Shown here piece after piece: positions 24,573 to 36,353 of a DNA stretch of 64,000 nt. The notes under the pieces are model-generated. The model did no database searches. It saw nothing but the letters and a program-made list of their open reading frames with translations, and had not been told where the DNA came from. Each line of letters opens with the position of its first letter. Positions within the stretch are counted from its first letter, which is position 1. A program made the position numbers and the translations under genes. Origin of the DNA: Spirodela intermedia (taxonomy: Eukaryota > Streptophyta > Magnoliopsida > Alismatales > Araceae); assembly GCA_902729315.2 (NCBI GenBank), contig LR746275.1, positions 3,798,001-3,862,000 on the forward strand, given 5' to 3'.

Positions 24573-25499
24573 ATCCTCCCTCCCTTCGAACACCCCTCCC
24601 CTCCTACTTTCCACAATCTTCCTTCGTCGGAATCTCCATCACAGCCCTCAAATACCGCCACATCCCGCGAACTCCCTCAAATCGGACGAAGAAGCCACTC
24701 CCCTTCCCATCGAACCTCTTCCCCAAATCCGGAAGTGTGTCGGACCCTCTGGAGATAGAACGACGAATCCCTGGAATCGGCGAGTGCTATCTCTGGTGTT
24801 CTCCGAGCTTGGAAAAGGGAGAGAAGAGCAGCAGAGTCGGATTCCCAGAGAGGCGGCGGCGAAGAAGTCCCCTCAGACGGAAAAACATAAGCAGGCCCAC
24901 AACGCTCCTACACGTAGACGTGATTTAAATTCCGACCAGAGAAAGAAAAATGGTTATTTTGTTTATTTGCCAGGCCGAAGGTTTTTGGGCCCGCGCCGTT
25001 CCAACCATGGCTCTATGGGCCCGGCCCGAAAATAAATATCATATTTATGCAGCCCTAATTTTATTAATTTTTATTACTATATTATTTTTTCCCGCCTGTG
25101 GCTGTGGCGGTCCACCTGGCAGGCAAGGGGGGCAACTATCGCACTTTGGTCGTTTTACATTGCCCGTGACGAGTGACGTAAACGCTCATAGTCAAGCCCT
25201 GCAAAGTGGCGGCTAAGCGGGTAAATGGGCCCCACATCGGAGGTAAAAGGTCAATGAAATCGACTTCCGTTCTTAGATAGTGCGTCTACTAGATCGGGTG
25301 GATATGGGCCGAAGAAATACGGGCCCATCAGGGGCCGGTTCACCGGTCTCGGGCCCGGCCCGTGAGCTGTGCTGGCATTCGACTTCTTCGCTGCTGTCGA
25401 TAAATAAACGAACATGAACTCTCGCACTTTCCACCTGCGCTTCTACTTCGTCGGTGATCTCGAAAGCTCGTTGTTCGTGGGAAGGGGAAACGGGGAGCA
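24573..25499. promoter_or_regulatory. Shared region between divergent CASP-like and AKR genes
   Basis: This 927-bp region separates the ATG of the CASP-like gene (minus) from the ATG of the AKR gene (plus), so it must contain both promoters and leaders. Its middle (24955-25090) is AT-rich and carries an attttattaatttttatt stretch. The rightmost 200 bp is GC-rich with repeated gggcccg/ggccgg words (25312-25365), of the GGCCCA-like class common in plant promoters. No extra gene is seen. The regulatory role is inferred from position only. Confidence 0.5.
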
Positions 25500-28400
25500 A
25501 TGCCGGCGTCGACCAGGTTCTTCGCTCTTAATACTGGTGCTAAGATCCCATCATTGGGACTGGGAACATGGCAGGCTGATCCTGGCGTCGTCGGAAACGC
25601 CGTCATTGCGGCTGTCAAGGTAGCGATCGAAGTCCATCGAGTTCTCGTTTGTTGTTCTTCTTTCGCTGCACAGCATGTTTCGCTTTGTCTCTTATTTTCG
25701 AGCGCGCTTCGGTGGATCATGCATAAAAAACTCATGCATGGAGCGTTTTTAAACTCATTGATTTGTTTCTATGCTTTAAATAATCCACTGTCCTGGGGCA
25801 ATGGCATCCATCCTGGAGATCTCAGGACAAGCCATATTTTTTTTCACGACGGTTTTAAAGTCTATGTTTCTCCCTTGTTTTTGATCTAGTGACTTTACAC
25901 TTTTGTAACGGTTTATATCATCTTTCCTGACGGACTATTCAAAGGACAATAAACCTCAATCCAGGGATTTTATACGAGGGAAAAAAGTGCTCCGATCAAG
26001 GCCAGGGAACTGGAAGCTCCCAAGAATGATTTATTTCAATTGAATCCTATGCAATATGCTGCACTTTATATTTGCATGTAAATGAAACCATATATAATGA
26101 GAAATTTTTGTGTGGTTTTGTTTTCTTGTAACCATGGATAGAAGTACTTCCATATCAGGATGCTAATGTGTCGAAGTTTTTCACCTGTTGATTGAGAAAT
26201 AACATTGGACATCTTACTGAAAATTTTGCTGTTTTTTTTCTTCTCCTTTAAGAGGCGATTTCCTAGTTCATTAATTGGATGCATAATTTCTCTTACGATG
26301 TTGTTGTTTGTTCCATTTATTTTCATTTGGGAAAGAGTCAGATGGCTCATATCTTCTTGGTTCCCCAGTCATTGTATTGATTGACACAGTAAAATTATCC
26401 ATCTGATGTTACTCGGCACCTCATCCTCTGATAATCATCTATCCTTGTATTCATCTTGAATCCTACCGTCATGTTTTGTACTTAGTGAACCATATTACGG
26501 TTTAACCAACGTATTGCTGTCCGCTGTGGTCTCTTTAATTATATTGAAAATTAGCCTTGATCACATTGGTGTTGGATTTTTGAAGTTGAAGCACTTTCTT
26601 ATTTTGCTTTTGATATAAATGATCGTCTTTCACACATCTGCTGCATTCTCCCTACTGCAAGCATAAGGGAGTAGTTTCACTATTATTTCTTTCTTTTTAT
26701 ATCGTTGTTCTTATTTTTTTCTTTAATGTTTTCCACTGTTATCGTTAGATGATAATTGACCTGGCTGGTACACATTTTAGTTAGCTCTAATGATCACTCC
26801 TTTGGAAATACAGGTGGGATACCGGCATATTGATTGTGCTCGAATTTATGGAAACGAAAAGGAGGTAACTTTCATTGAATATGATTACTGTTTCTGTGAA
26901 TATATCATTAAATCGTATGAAATTTTATAGCCATTTCGATTTACTGTTATCTTGTTAGCAATGGCCAATTATGCAATGTTCTTCTTCTTATGACTTAGCT
27001 ATTTGGTAATTTATGAAGAATATGAAGAACCCTAAATATCATTATAGAATTTCTTTCTATGAGTTTTTATGTTAGATATAATAAATGTATTATACCTTAA
27101 GCAGATTTGTTCTTGAATTTTGGTGGTTGTGACGAAGTGATTCCATGCAATTAAATTAGTCATCAGAGCCCAAGATCTGGAGCACGCTTTGACAACTCTG
27201 TTGTCCATCGAGCTCCATGATTTTTACTACTTGTGAATCGATCATGCCTGATAGAAATCACAGAACAAAGGAACAGAGGGCTTATCAGTTGTAGCCTCAG
27301 TTCAAACTTGTAAGGTTATACCAACATTGTTCGAGACGGGCTTATGCTTCCTCCTTTGATTATCACTGGCACACCTTTATTGAATCTGATATGAGCAATT
27401 TATTTTTTGCCTGAATTTCTGTTTTGGCAACAGATCGCTGACGATTTTATTTTTTTCATTGCACGATTCAGTAGCTGACATATTTATGGGGAGGATGGAG
27501 AGGATCAATTTGTCATTTAAATAGCTTATTGCCTATCGTCATTGAGCACTTCATTTATACAAGTTATGTTGGACTATGTTGGATTACGTCCATTCTCTAA
27601 TACGCTCCAAAAATAACCCTTATCTGAATTTTTATTTTTTTAGAATTATGTTATTCATGTTGTTTCCACTTTAGCCTTTTTATAAATAATATGCCCATGT
27701 CTAGCTATATACGCCTTTTCTGTCATCAAATTTTCCATCTTGTATGTAATAAGGTACGCCATAGATGGCTTTTCTGAGAAGATGAATGGTTTTTTTTTCC
27801 TTGTCTCCTTTCTTCATAGGTTACATTTATCATCAAGTTGCTTGTCGTTATTTCACCAGTCATACCTGAAGATGTGAAAAAAGGAAGCTTAGAAATATAT
27901 GAATTTCATCTGGTCTGTTTGGTGGAGAAGTGTATGGGTGGTTGTCAATACTCTTGAGAATTGATGGAATAATGTTGCTTTTATTTATCTGATTAATAAG
28001 AAAATCATCTTTTTTTTGGAAATTAATTAATCAAGATCAAAATTCGAATGACATCCTTGTTTTTGTATCATACTCCGGTATCACCAACATGCAAATGTGT
28101 TTTGCTTTGACTGCAGGTGGGCCAGGCTCTGAAGGAGCTGTTCGAGGATGGAACAGTGAGGCGTGAAGATTTGTTCATTACGTCAAAGATTTGGTTGGTC
28201 CTTTTGGGAGCAAGCTGTCACTTGGCGTAAATAATTTCTCCCTGATTTTTGAACTTAATACTCAGCTTTGCGTCTCCAGGTGTTCTGATCTCGCAGCAGA
28301 AGATGTTCCAGGCGCGTTGCAATCGAGTCTGGACGATCTGCAACTCGACTACCTTGATCTCTACCTTGTATGTTCGTTCCTTTTCTGATGCCCAGAATAT

Positions 28401-29904
28401 TTGGTAGTATAGTCGCAGCTGGGTAGCTTCGATCAATTCCCTATGTTGACTTTTTCCTCGCGCTATAGAAGCACAGTATTGTATGTCCGCCACTTTCTTC
28501 TTTCAAGACCTCTCCCCAAGTACCATCTGACCGCCTGGCAATACAAAACTTTGGAGCTGCCGTGGAGCTGCTGTTACCCTAATGATCGACCCGTTTGACA
28601 TCATGCCAACCTTTGCAACTTTGCTATATATTTCTATTATCCAAATGATAATTTATTTGTGTGCAATACCTATGACTTTCCTCTGACCGAACTACGCTGT
28701 CAACGTCTTAAAGATTCATTGGCCCTGCCGGTTAAAAAAAGGGAGCGGGCTCAGCGGTGAGGCCGTCGTCCCCCTCGACATAAACAGTACATGGAAGACA
28801 ATGGAGCGACTGTATGATGAGGGCAAGGCCCGCGCGATTGGTGTCAGCAATTTCTCCTGCAAGAAGCTGGAAGACGTGCTGGTGATTGCACGTGTCCCTC
28901 CAGCTGTCAATCAGGTGGAGTGCCACCCCTGCTGGCAACAGAGAAAACTCCGCACTGTCTGCAAGGCTCGGAATGTTCACCTCTCTGTGAGTTCTCTACG
29001 ACCAGCCCCGAATGAATCTTCTGGCCTCCATCGGCGATTTTTTTTTTTTTCGCCAAATAATTTGCTTCAGGGCCATGAAAATATGGCTCATTTCTTAACA
29101 TCCCCTGATTGAACCCTTTTATTTTTATTTTTCTTTCATTTTTATTTCATTTTTATTTTTTAATGTCGTCGTATTTTGCCCCAGAATCATGTCTAACGGG
29201 TTCCATCTTTCAGGGGTATTCTCCGCTTGGTTCTCCTGGCACGGCGTGGATAAGCAGCAGCGCGGTGCTCCGTAACCCAGCTGTGAAGACAGTGGCGGAG
29301 AAGCTGGGTAGGTCTCCCGCACAGGTTGCCCTCCGCTGGGGAGTGCAGATGGGGCACAGCGTGCTGCCCAAGACCACCAAAGAGGCCAGGCTCAGGGAGA
29401 ACATGGACATCTTCGACTGGTCCATCCCCGAGGAGCTCTTCGCCAAACTCGAAGAGATCGAGCAGGCAAGTGTTCCATGGCCCTCTGATAAGCCTACTTA
29501 ATATCTATTGCTCTGAAGATTATGGTTTACCCCACATCAAACGGGGGTAGTAGCCATGTCGCTGCAAAAACTATGCTTGAAATCTTTAGGATTTAATAAG
29601 ATCATGCTTCCATTCTTCAAACGTACCGGCCATAGTTTTACATGAATAACGTGGTAAGTACCCTTACCTGTAGTTAATCAATTGACGTATTAGAGAGCCA
29701 TGCTTGCAATTCCGTGGTTGTGATATCATGAATGCTGCCAGATTGATTATGCGGCGGACATCCGCATCTAATTATGGGCTTGAGAGATGCTGATATGATG
29801 AATGCCTTTGATTTTTGCAGGTGAGGCTCATCAGGGGTGACTTGCTGGTTCACGAGGGGGGAGTCTACAGCAGCGTGGAGGAGCTCTGGGACGGGGAGAT
29901 TTAG
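25500..29904 (+). CDS. Aldo-keto reductase, AKR4C type
   Basis: Seven exons, 25500-25619, 26814-26864, 28117-28193, 28280-28367, 28714-28986, 29214-29465 and 29821-29904, give 314 residues, the family's normal length. AKR4C enzymes are cytosolic or plastidic NADPH-dependent reductases that detoxify reactive aldehydes and ketones. The catalytic tetrad is complete: Asp47, Tyr52 (DCARIYGNE), Lys81 (FITSKIW) and His114 (LIHWP). Also present are [43 protein letters not shown], the cofactor-binding LPKTT and the C-terminal LWDGEI. The intron after exon 6 starts with GC (CAG|GCAAGT); the other five use GT-AG. Introns are long and AT-rich (up to 1.25 kb). The MAM33 gene starts 441 bp downstream on the same strand. 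Confidence 0.94.
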
Positions 29905-30345
29905 GCACGCGCTCTCCTTCGCAAGGTCGGCATGTCGTTTGTTTGTTGTCGTTTCTGGCGGCCCTGGTGGTCCATTCGGGCTGCTTCGCCAATGGCCTGG
30001 GGTTAGGAAAACTGGACCCTCTTCTGGAGGGTTCGGATCTAGTGCGTCTCCGTGTCTGTGTGTGTTGTGCCAATAAACGCACGTGATCTTCTCGTGCTTC
30101 CTGCATTTCGGGCCAGTTTCTGGGCCGATGAACAGTTGACTTGCAGCCCTTTGGAAATAAGTAGCCATTCGGCGAGTCCGATCGTGTTCCCACCATTGGA
30201 TCTGTGAACCTTTCTCGTGGAATTCATCAGTGGGGGCCGAGCACTAAGCAAGGTACGCGTCTTGAACCCTAAAACCCCCTCGAGTTTTCACAGAGCTCCT
30301 CCGACGGGCCCCAGGGAGACCACGACGACGACGACGGCGAGGACG
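29905..30345. other. Spacer between AKR and MAM33 genes
   Basis: A 441-bp spacer that holds the AKR 3' UTR and the promoter and leader of the MAM33 gene. A possible poly(A) signal, aataaa, is at 30071-30076. No open frame here matches a known protein. Confidence 0.55.
30265..30274 (+). promoter_or_regulatory. Telobox-like element upstream of MAM33
   Basis: The word AACCCTAAAA lies 81 bp before the MAM33 start codon. Telobox words (AAACCCTAA type) near the transcription start are frequent in plant genes for ribosomal and mitochondrial biogenesis. The assignment rests on sequence and position only. Confidence 0.5.
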
Positions 30346-32612
30346 ATGGCCTTCTCCGCTGCCCTGCTTCTCAGAGTGGTCTCCTCCACGCGATCAATCG
30401 CCTCCCGTGCCCTTGGCTGCCGTCGGGGCCACGACTCCGCCTTCCTCCGGGCCCTGGGTGGGGGCATGAACAGAGTCGCCTCTTCCTCCTCGCCTTGTGG
30501 AGAGGCCCCTGACCGCGGGACTTGCAGTTCTTTTGCGACTTGCCCCTTCTCGACGCAGGCGCAGAAGGTGGGATTCGCCGCCGACTCAAGCATCCTGAAG
30601 GTCCTCGACGCGGAGATCAAGTGCGCGGAGGAGTGCGACGATCACGATCGGGTGAACTCTCCGTTCGCATTGGATTCCTCCCCTTATTTTGTTATTTGGA
30701 TCATAACATGCTCATCTCATTCACTGTTAGTGGAAACTATTTTTCTCCAAATTGGTACCGGTGAGGTATGTGTAGTGGATTATTGCTGTTCCTTGTTACT
30801 GTTCTTGTATGTGACAGGAGTTGGATATCACCAAGCGCCATCGTCCTTTACGTAATTATGCCTTATGTCATTGGTATGCTGATGTCCGTCGGAATGCCTG
30901 TGGCGCATGGGCGCTAGACCATATAATCTCTACGTAACGCTCTTATGCTCCGTCATACAACTTTGTAGTACGCAGGGCGATTTGCACTTTTCTTTGTTGC
31001 GGCTAGTCGGAAGATTAAGTAAATATGTGGCATCGTGTCGACGTGATCTTGATTTCTGTGTTGTATGCAGATACTTCTAAATGATTTACTTTCATCAGTT
31101 TCAAAGTTCTTGCATGATCTTTGCCCTCTTTTAAGACGGGATTTTTTTATTTATTTAACGATACTTCATTTCATTAGGATTTGCAGTAGACCAGTTGTCA
31201 TACTAGCTTAGCCAATTTATCCTTATTGTTAATGGCTCCATTTCTTGACGAGTTTTTTTCCTTTTCTGGTTATCTAAGAAGTTCTTACCTACGCCAGCAA
31301 TGAAGATCGTGAAACATATTAAACAACCTACTCTCCTATAATGGGTTTGGATTTTATCTTAAAGGGGCTGTTACTCGACCACCCTGTCCTTATTATCAGC
31401 CTATGTTTTCCATCCCTCTTGTCTCTTCTTTTAAAACTGTACGGTTTTGAGCGAGTTAATTGGCTTGTTCATGATTCTTGGATGCCTGACCTTAGAAATC
31501 TCTTCTGACATCTGCCTCTTGAACTATATAAATCGTTTCGGTAAATTGGGTATCATTTTCGCTCATCAGGGAGACAGATATTGGGTGGAGATTTTGTGCT
31601 TTCTTCTGCATGGTAGGATCTGCTCCCAGACGTCTCTTGAATTGTTATTACCTTTGTTTTCTTTTTTTTCCCACTTGATCTTCTTACCATATTATGCAGC
31701 TAATCCATTTTTTTCTTTTTCAAAGGACAAAGGCCCCTTCCGTATTGAAAATCCTTTTCTGATACCTATTTGACCGCTCTTTACTTATCGATTTGCATAT
31801 CTTGCCTATGGTGATAAACTTGAGAGGCCTATTCTGAATCACCGACGTGAAAGCTTGTGTAGTTTATCTGCATTTCAAACCGTGATCTTAATGTGATTTC
31901 CCACCCTGTATGTATGCTTTTGTGTAGTTTACCATACGTATTCTTTTGTTGAGAAGATGTCGATCTCTGTGCACAGAAAGATGATGACCCCCCCCTTTCA
32001 TCCCCCATTTGCCCTGCAGAAGGATGAAATTCCGGATCGTTTCCCTTTCGAGGTCAAGGACGCCCCGGGCTCGACCACCATTGCCCTCAGCAGAGATTAT
32101 CATGGCGAGACCGTCAAGGTCATCGTCTCCATGCCAAACCTCGTCACTGGCGATGGCGATGACGATGCAGGCAGGGACCGGCAGGGCAGCTCCCAGTCGT
32201 GCCTGCCGCTGCTCGTCACCGTCTCCAAAGGAGACGGCACCTCGCTGGAGTTTGGCTGCACCGCCTACCCCGACGAGGTCTGCATCGACAGCATGGTCGT
32301 CAGGGAAGCCCGGCTGGCAGATGAAGAGCTGGCCTATGAAGGGCCCGATTTCCAGTAAGCCGCGTCCTCTGATGTGATGATGTCTCCTCGCCACCATTAT
32401 CTATCTTACTTACTTTATCAGCTTCCTTACACTCTGATCTGCCATCTCCCAGTGATCTCGATGAGAACCTTCAGAAGGCCTTCCACAAGTACCTGGAGAT
32501 CCGAGGCATCTCGCCCAGCACGACGAATTATCTGCACGAGTACATGATCAACAAGGACAGCCGCGAGTACCTGGTGTGGCTGAGGAATATGAAGCAGTTC
32601 ATCCAGGAGTGA
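30346..32612 (+). CDS. Mitochondrial glycoprotein family protein (MAM33/p32)
   Basis: Exons 30346-30651, 32020-32354 and 32453-32612 give 266 residues. The MAM33/p32 family forms acidic ring-shaped trimers in the mitochondrial matrix and acts in organelle translation, complex assembly and stress responses. The N-terminus (MAFSAALLLRVVSSTRSIASRAL) is Arg/Ser/Ala-rich without acidic residues, as expected for a mitochondrial presequence. The mature part shows ILKVLDAEIKCAEE, FPFEVKD, the acidic loop GDGDDDAGRD, the LEFGCTAYPDE segment and the conserved C-terminal LQKAFHKYLEIRGISPS...LHEYMINKDSREYLVWL. Intron 1 is 1.37 kb and AT-rich. Introns are GT-AG and all phases agree. The ATG at 30346 is in good context (gacgATGGC); the frame is open upstream but that part looks like leader. 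Confidence 0.93.
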
Positions 32613-32849
32613 GTGAACACGCACCCCCCCCCCCTCCCCCCCTCCCTCTTTGTCCCCTTGAAATGGACGGATGGCTTCGGCAGGCGAGATGGTCGCCGTC
32701 GGGCTTTATAAAGATGCCTGATTTCGAAATATTTTAAAATATTTCATGTCTGGCCCAGGCCCATGCTTCATTTATTTATTTATTTCGGGGAATTCCAGAA
32801 TTATTAAGCTTTCTTAGATCGGAGCTCACTCACTGCCCTCGGGCGCGCT

Positions 32850-33560
32850 TGATCTACGGGCACCTGTAAATGCGGTACATAATAATTCCATTTATCCATA
32901 AAATTATTTAATTATTCTGTTCTGAGCGCACGGTGCGAGGTACGGGGACTACTTGGTCTGTTCGAATCTAGTCGGGCTTTATTTAATTAATGGGTCTTGC
33001 TCTGAGTGTGATGTGCTGCGCTTGGTCGCTGAAGTGGAAGTAAAGGATGCGCGACGCGTGTCCACCTGTCGTTGGCTGAGTCTCGCGTGGTCAGGTCGAT
33101 TGGAGACTTTCGTCCTCGTTTCTGAAAACAAGGATGAATCGGCGCTCACCATGAACGGACGGCGAAGTCGATTGATCAGTCGGGAGAGAATGTTGGAGAG
33201 AGATATGGCGTCGGCTGCGTCGCTCAAGATGCAGGTTGCGTCACTCAGGTTGCTGGTTGTGCCGCTCAAGGTGCTTGGTGGCGTCGCTCAAGGTACGTGC
33301 TGCGTTGCTCAGGGTGCTGGTTGCGTCGATCAAGGTGCCGGTTGCGCCGCTCAAGGTATCTACTGCGTCGCTCAAGGTGTTGATTGCGTCCGCCACGTCG
33401 AGGACGGCTAGAACATCGGGGATGCCAAAGTGAGAGAGGACGATGGATTGCTCTAGTTTCAGCAGTATGTCTGTCTTCTTGATCCTCCTCCCGGTTGCCT
33501 CGTCCAACTCTCTCTCTCTCTCTGCACTTCTGACCCTATTATTATATGTGCATATAATTT
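32850..33560 (-). pseudogene. Module copy A: heptad-repeat reading frame without ATG
   Basis: Read on the minus strand from about 33560, a GA-rich leader is followed by a frame that aligns with copy B (GRRIxKxDIxLKL), but where B has ATG this copy has TTG (33505-33507). The frame continues through SHFGIPDVLAVLD into seven-residue repeats of the type TLSDATS/TLIDATS. It shifts by one base near 33270 and continues in another frame as SDATCILSDAADAI...NILSRLINRL, ending at a possible GT donor (ATG|gtgagc). I recognise no family. It could be a decayed lineage-specific gene or a noncoding minisatellite that happens to stay open. The left flank (32850-33100) also aligns with copy B. Confidence 0.45.
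33220..33392. repeat. 21-bp minisatellite, copy A
   Basis: About eight imperfect tandem units of 21 bp, of the plus-strand form gctcaaggtgctggttgcgtc, seen directly. The period is a multiple of three, so seven-residue repeats appear in several frames on both strands. The same array, about twice as long, is at 35826-36150. Confidence 0.9.
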
Positions 33561-34850
33561 ACTCAACCGGGTCTCTCTCGCGAAGAAGCGACGAAGATTC
33601 CTTGTCGTTCTGATGCTCTCTAATATGGAATCTACTGATAAGAACCGTGAAGGAAACGAAAAGGAGAGTGGGAGAGAGAGAGAGAGAGAGAGAGAGAGTT
33701 AAATGACCGTGTCAACTACAATACTAAAAATAAAGAAGGCCTTCGACCTTAGCGAAACATAATTAGCATCAAATGTTGACACAACGCTCTCAAAATAAAA
33801 GAAAATAAAAAAAGGGAAACTAACAATCAATTCTATCGTGTGCCCGTCACCCGCACAACTAATAAAACATAAAGCGAAGGTGGATCACGAAATAAACTTA
33901 AAGTAACATTAGCAAATCTAAAGTTCCCTGTTCACTTCTCAACCAGTCTCCGCAGGTCATTCGGATGGAGAGGAGATTTCTTTGGATGACGGCCATGTTT
34001 ACTGCCGCTGGTATCCACCCTGCCGTGCACGCCGTCGTCACCGATCTCACCTCCACCTGTCACTCAGGATGAGAGCTCGTTGATGTCGCTGAATTTCGCA
34101 GCCTCCGTCGCGCTGCAAGTTGCCGCAGCAACGCCGTCTCGCCGCTTGCTGCCACTACTCTGCTGCATCACCCAGTAAATGAGGGAAATCTCGCAGACAT
34201 GCTGCCGCCATCGTCGTCACCCCTCCGCCCTCTACTGCCAGCCTGTTGAGTCACCCCGCAGACCCCGCAGACAGGGGAGAGCTCTCCACATCCTAGCTCC
34301 AGCCACTGGCCCCATTTTTCATTCTTCACAACGGGCCTTCTACTGGGCATTTTTCCAAACTCCTGTCATGGCCCATTAATGAAGCCAGTTAATGGGCGCC
34401 TATCTCCAAACTTTGAAGCTGGTAAATCAGGAAATCTTCTCTATGTTGCAAATAAATCTTTTTTCAGTAATAAATGATCTATCTAATGACTGTGAATTTG
34501 AAAATTTATATTCAAATGCATATTTAATTTAAGAGTTCTGGTGTTGTAATTAAAATCCTGATTTAGCATTTTCACTTAATTTGGGTACTCTTGTTGTTGA
34601 TTAAAACTCTTATTTCCCAAAATATTATCGTAATCATCATCTGAAGGTGATGCATCAACAGATCTCGTCTCACAAATTAAGGGCACAGAAACCGTTTCTC
34701 TTCGGCCGCTCGAAACTGGTCTCCCACTTCTTCTCCTACTCCTCTCCCGTCTGGTGGCTGGTATCAATACTTCATCACCTTCATAGATTACTGTACCTCG
34801 TTCCTCTCTTGATATTGGATACTATCTCTTCTCTTCTCTTGAAATTGGAT
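33561..34850. other. Intergenic DNA between the two module copies
   Basis: Contains a GA microsatellite at about 33671-33699 and a short (CT)n at 34730-34745. The open frames are short, and none is recognised. The sequence is AT-rich around 33720-33920 and 34440-34620. Confidence 0.5.
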
Positions 34851-35825
34851 ACATGATTGCCTTCGGTCTCGGTTGATCTACCGCCACCTGTAAATGTGGT
34901 ACGCTATAATTCCATTTATCTAGAAAATTATTTAATTATTCGGTCCTGAGCGCACGGTGCGAGATACAAACTAGTTTGTCTGTTCGAATCTAGTCGAGAG
35001 CTTCATTACTGTTAAATAATTAATTAATTATTTAACTAGTAATTCCACGAATTATTGGAACCCCGGCTGGGTCTTCCTCCTATAATGTGCACTGCGCTTG
35101 ATCGCTGAAGTGGATACGCTCCATTGGAGGCGACGCCTGTCCACCTGTCGTTGGCTGAGTCTCGCGTGATCAAGTCGCACGCGCTTGCGCACAGTCTTCA
35201 GCACCCACTGGCTCCAATGACTCGGGCTAGCACGGAATTAGAAAAACTAAAAAAATCGTCCCATGGGATATTTTTTAATTAATTAAGTCATTTGACATCT
35301 CTGTCTTTGTTGGGGCAAGTTTAAAGGGCTATCATCGTTCCCCCTCTCGCTCTCTCTCTCTCTCTGTGTCTCTTTCTGTCTATCCACCCATATTCCTATC
35401 CTCCTAGTTCTCTCTCTCCCACTTTCTATCTGTCTATATAGCTATTCCTCTCTCTAAATGACTCCGTAGCCAAGGCGATCCTCCAGTACGCATGTAAGAC
35501 CAAAAATCACGGACATATGCTTGACGAAGATCACAGTACAGGGCTTGGCGTAAATCACAGACTTATTTGAAGAGGAAGTAACAGCACACACAGAAAACAT
35601 GTAGAAGGAAAGGATGAATCGACATTCTTCGTGTGCAGGGAAGGAGCTCAGGGAAGGAGGGAGCTATGGCGCTCGTGTGCGCCGCTTGACCCTCACGAAC
35701 CACCTCTATGGTATCAGATTGGAGATTTTCGCCTTCGTTTCTGTAAAGAAAGATGAATCGGCGCTCACCACGAACGGATTGATCAGTCGGGAGAGAATGT
35801 TGGAGGGAGATTTGGCGCCGGCTGC

Positions 35826-36150
35826 GTCGCTCATGGTGCAGGTTGCTGGTTGCGTCACTGAAGGTGCAGGTTGCATCTCTCAGGTTGCTGGTTGTGCCGC
35901 TCAAGGTGCTGGTTGCGCCGCTCAAGGTGCTGGTTGCGCCGCTCAAGGTGCTTGGTTGCGTCGCTCAAGGTACCTGCTGCGTTGCTCAAGGTGCTGCTTG
36001 CGTCGATCAAGGTGCCGGTTGCGCCGCTCAAGGTGTCGGTTGTGCCGCTCAAGGTACCTGCTGCGTCGCTCATGCTGCCGGTTGCGCCGCCCACGGTGCT
36101 GGTTGCGTCGATCAAGGTGCCGGTTGCGTCGATCAAGATGCTCATTCCGT
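35826..36150. repeat. 21-bp minisatellite, copy B
   Basis: About fifteen imperfect tandem 21-bp units of the plus-strand type gctcaaggtgctggttgcgcc, with single-base differences between units. It is longer than the array in copy A, which indicates gain or loss of units after duplication. Confidence 0.92.
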
Positions 36151-36345
36151 CCACCATGTCGAGGACGGCTAGAACGTCAGGGATGCCAATTGAAGAGTTG
36201 GAAGACGGATCGCGCTAGTTTCAGGCATATGTCTCTCTTCCTAATCCTCCTCCCAGCTACCTTGCCCATCTCTCTCTCTCTCTCTCTCCCTCTGCACTTC
36301 TCATGCACTGAGCAGGACGGATGAAGCTCTGACCCTCTTGATGCT

Positions 36346-36353
36346 CTTATATA
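36346..36353 (-). promoter_or_regulatory. TATA box of module copy B
   Basis: The word TATATAAG on the minus strand lies about 80 bp upstream of the ATG at 36269 and is followed by a pyrimidine/purine leader. Copy A has a degenerate counterpart (atataata) in the matching position. Confidence 0.5.

Noticed and set aside
33220-36150. Tandem arrays considered as a CRISPR-like structure
   Set aside because: Units are contiguous 21-bp repeats without unique spacers, and the genome is eukaryotic.
35614-36324. Plus-strand frame of 236 residues rich in Arg, Cys and Leu
   Set aside because: It has an ATG but is dominated by the 21-bp minisatellite; the promoter-like leader, ATG and conserved frame between the copies lie on the opposite strand.
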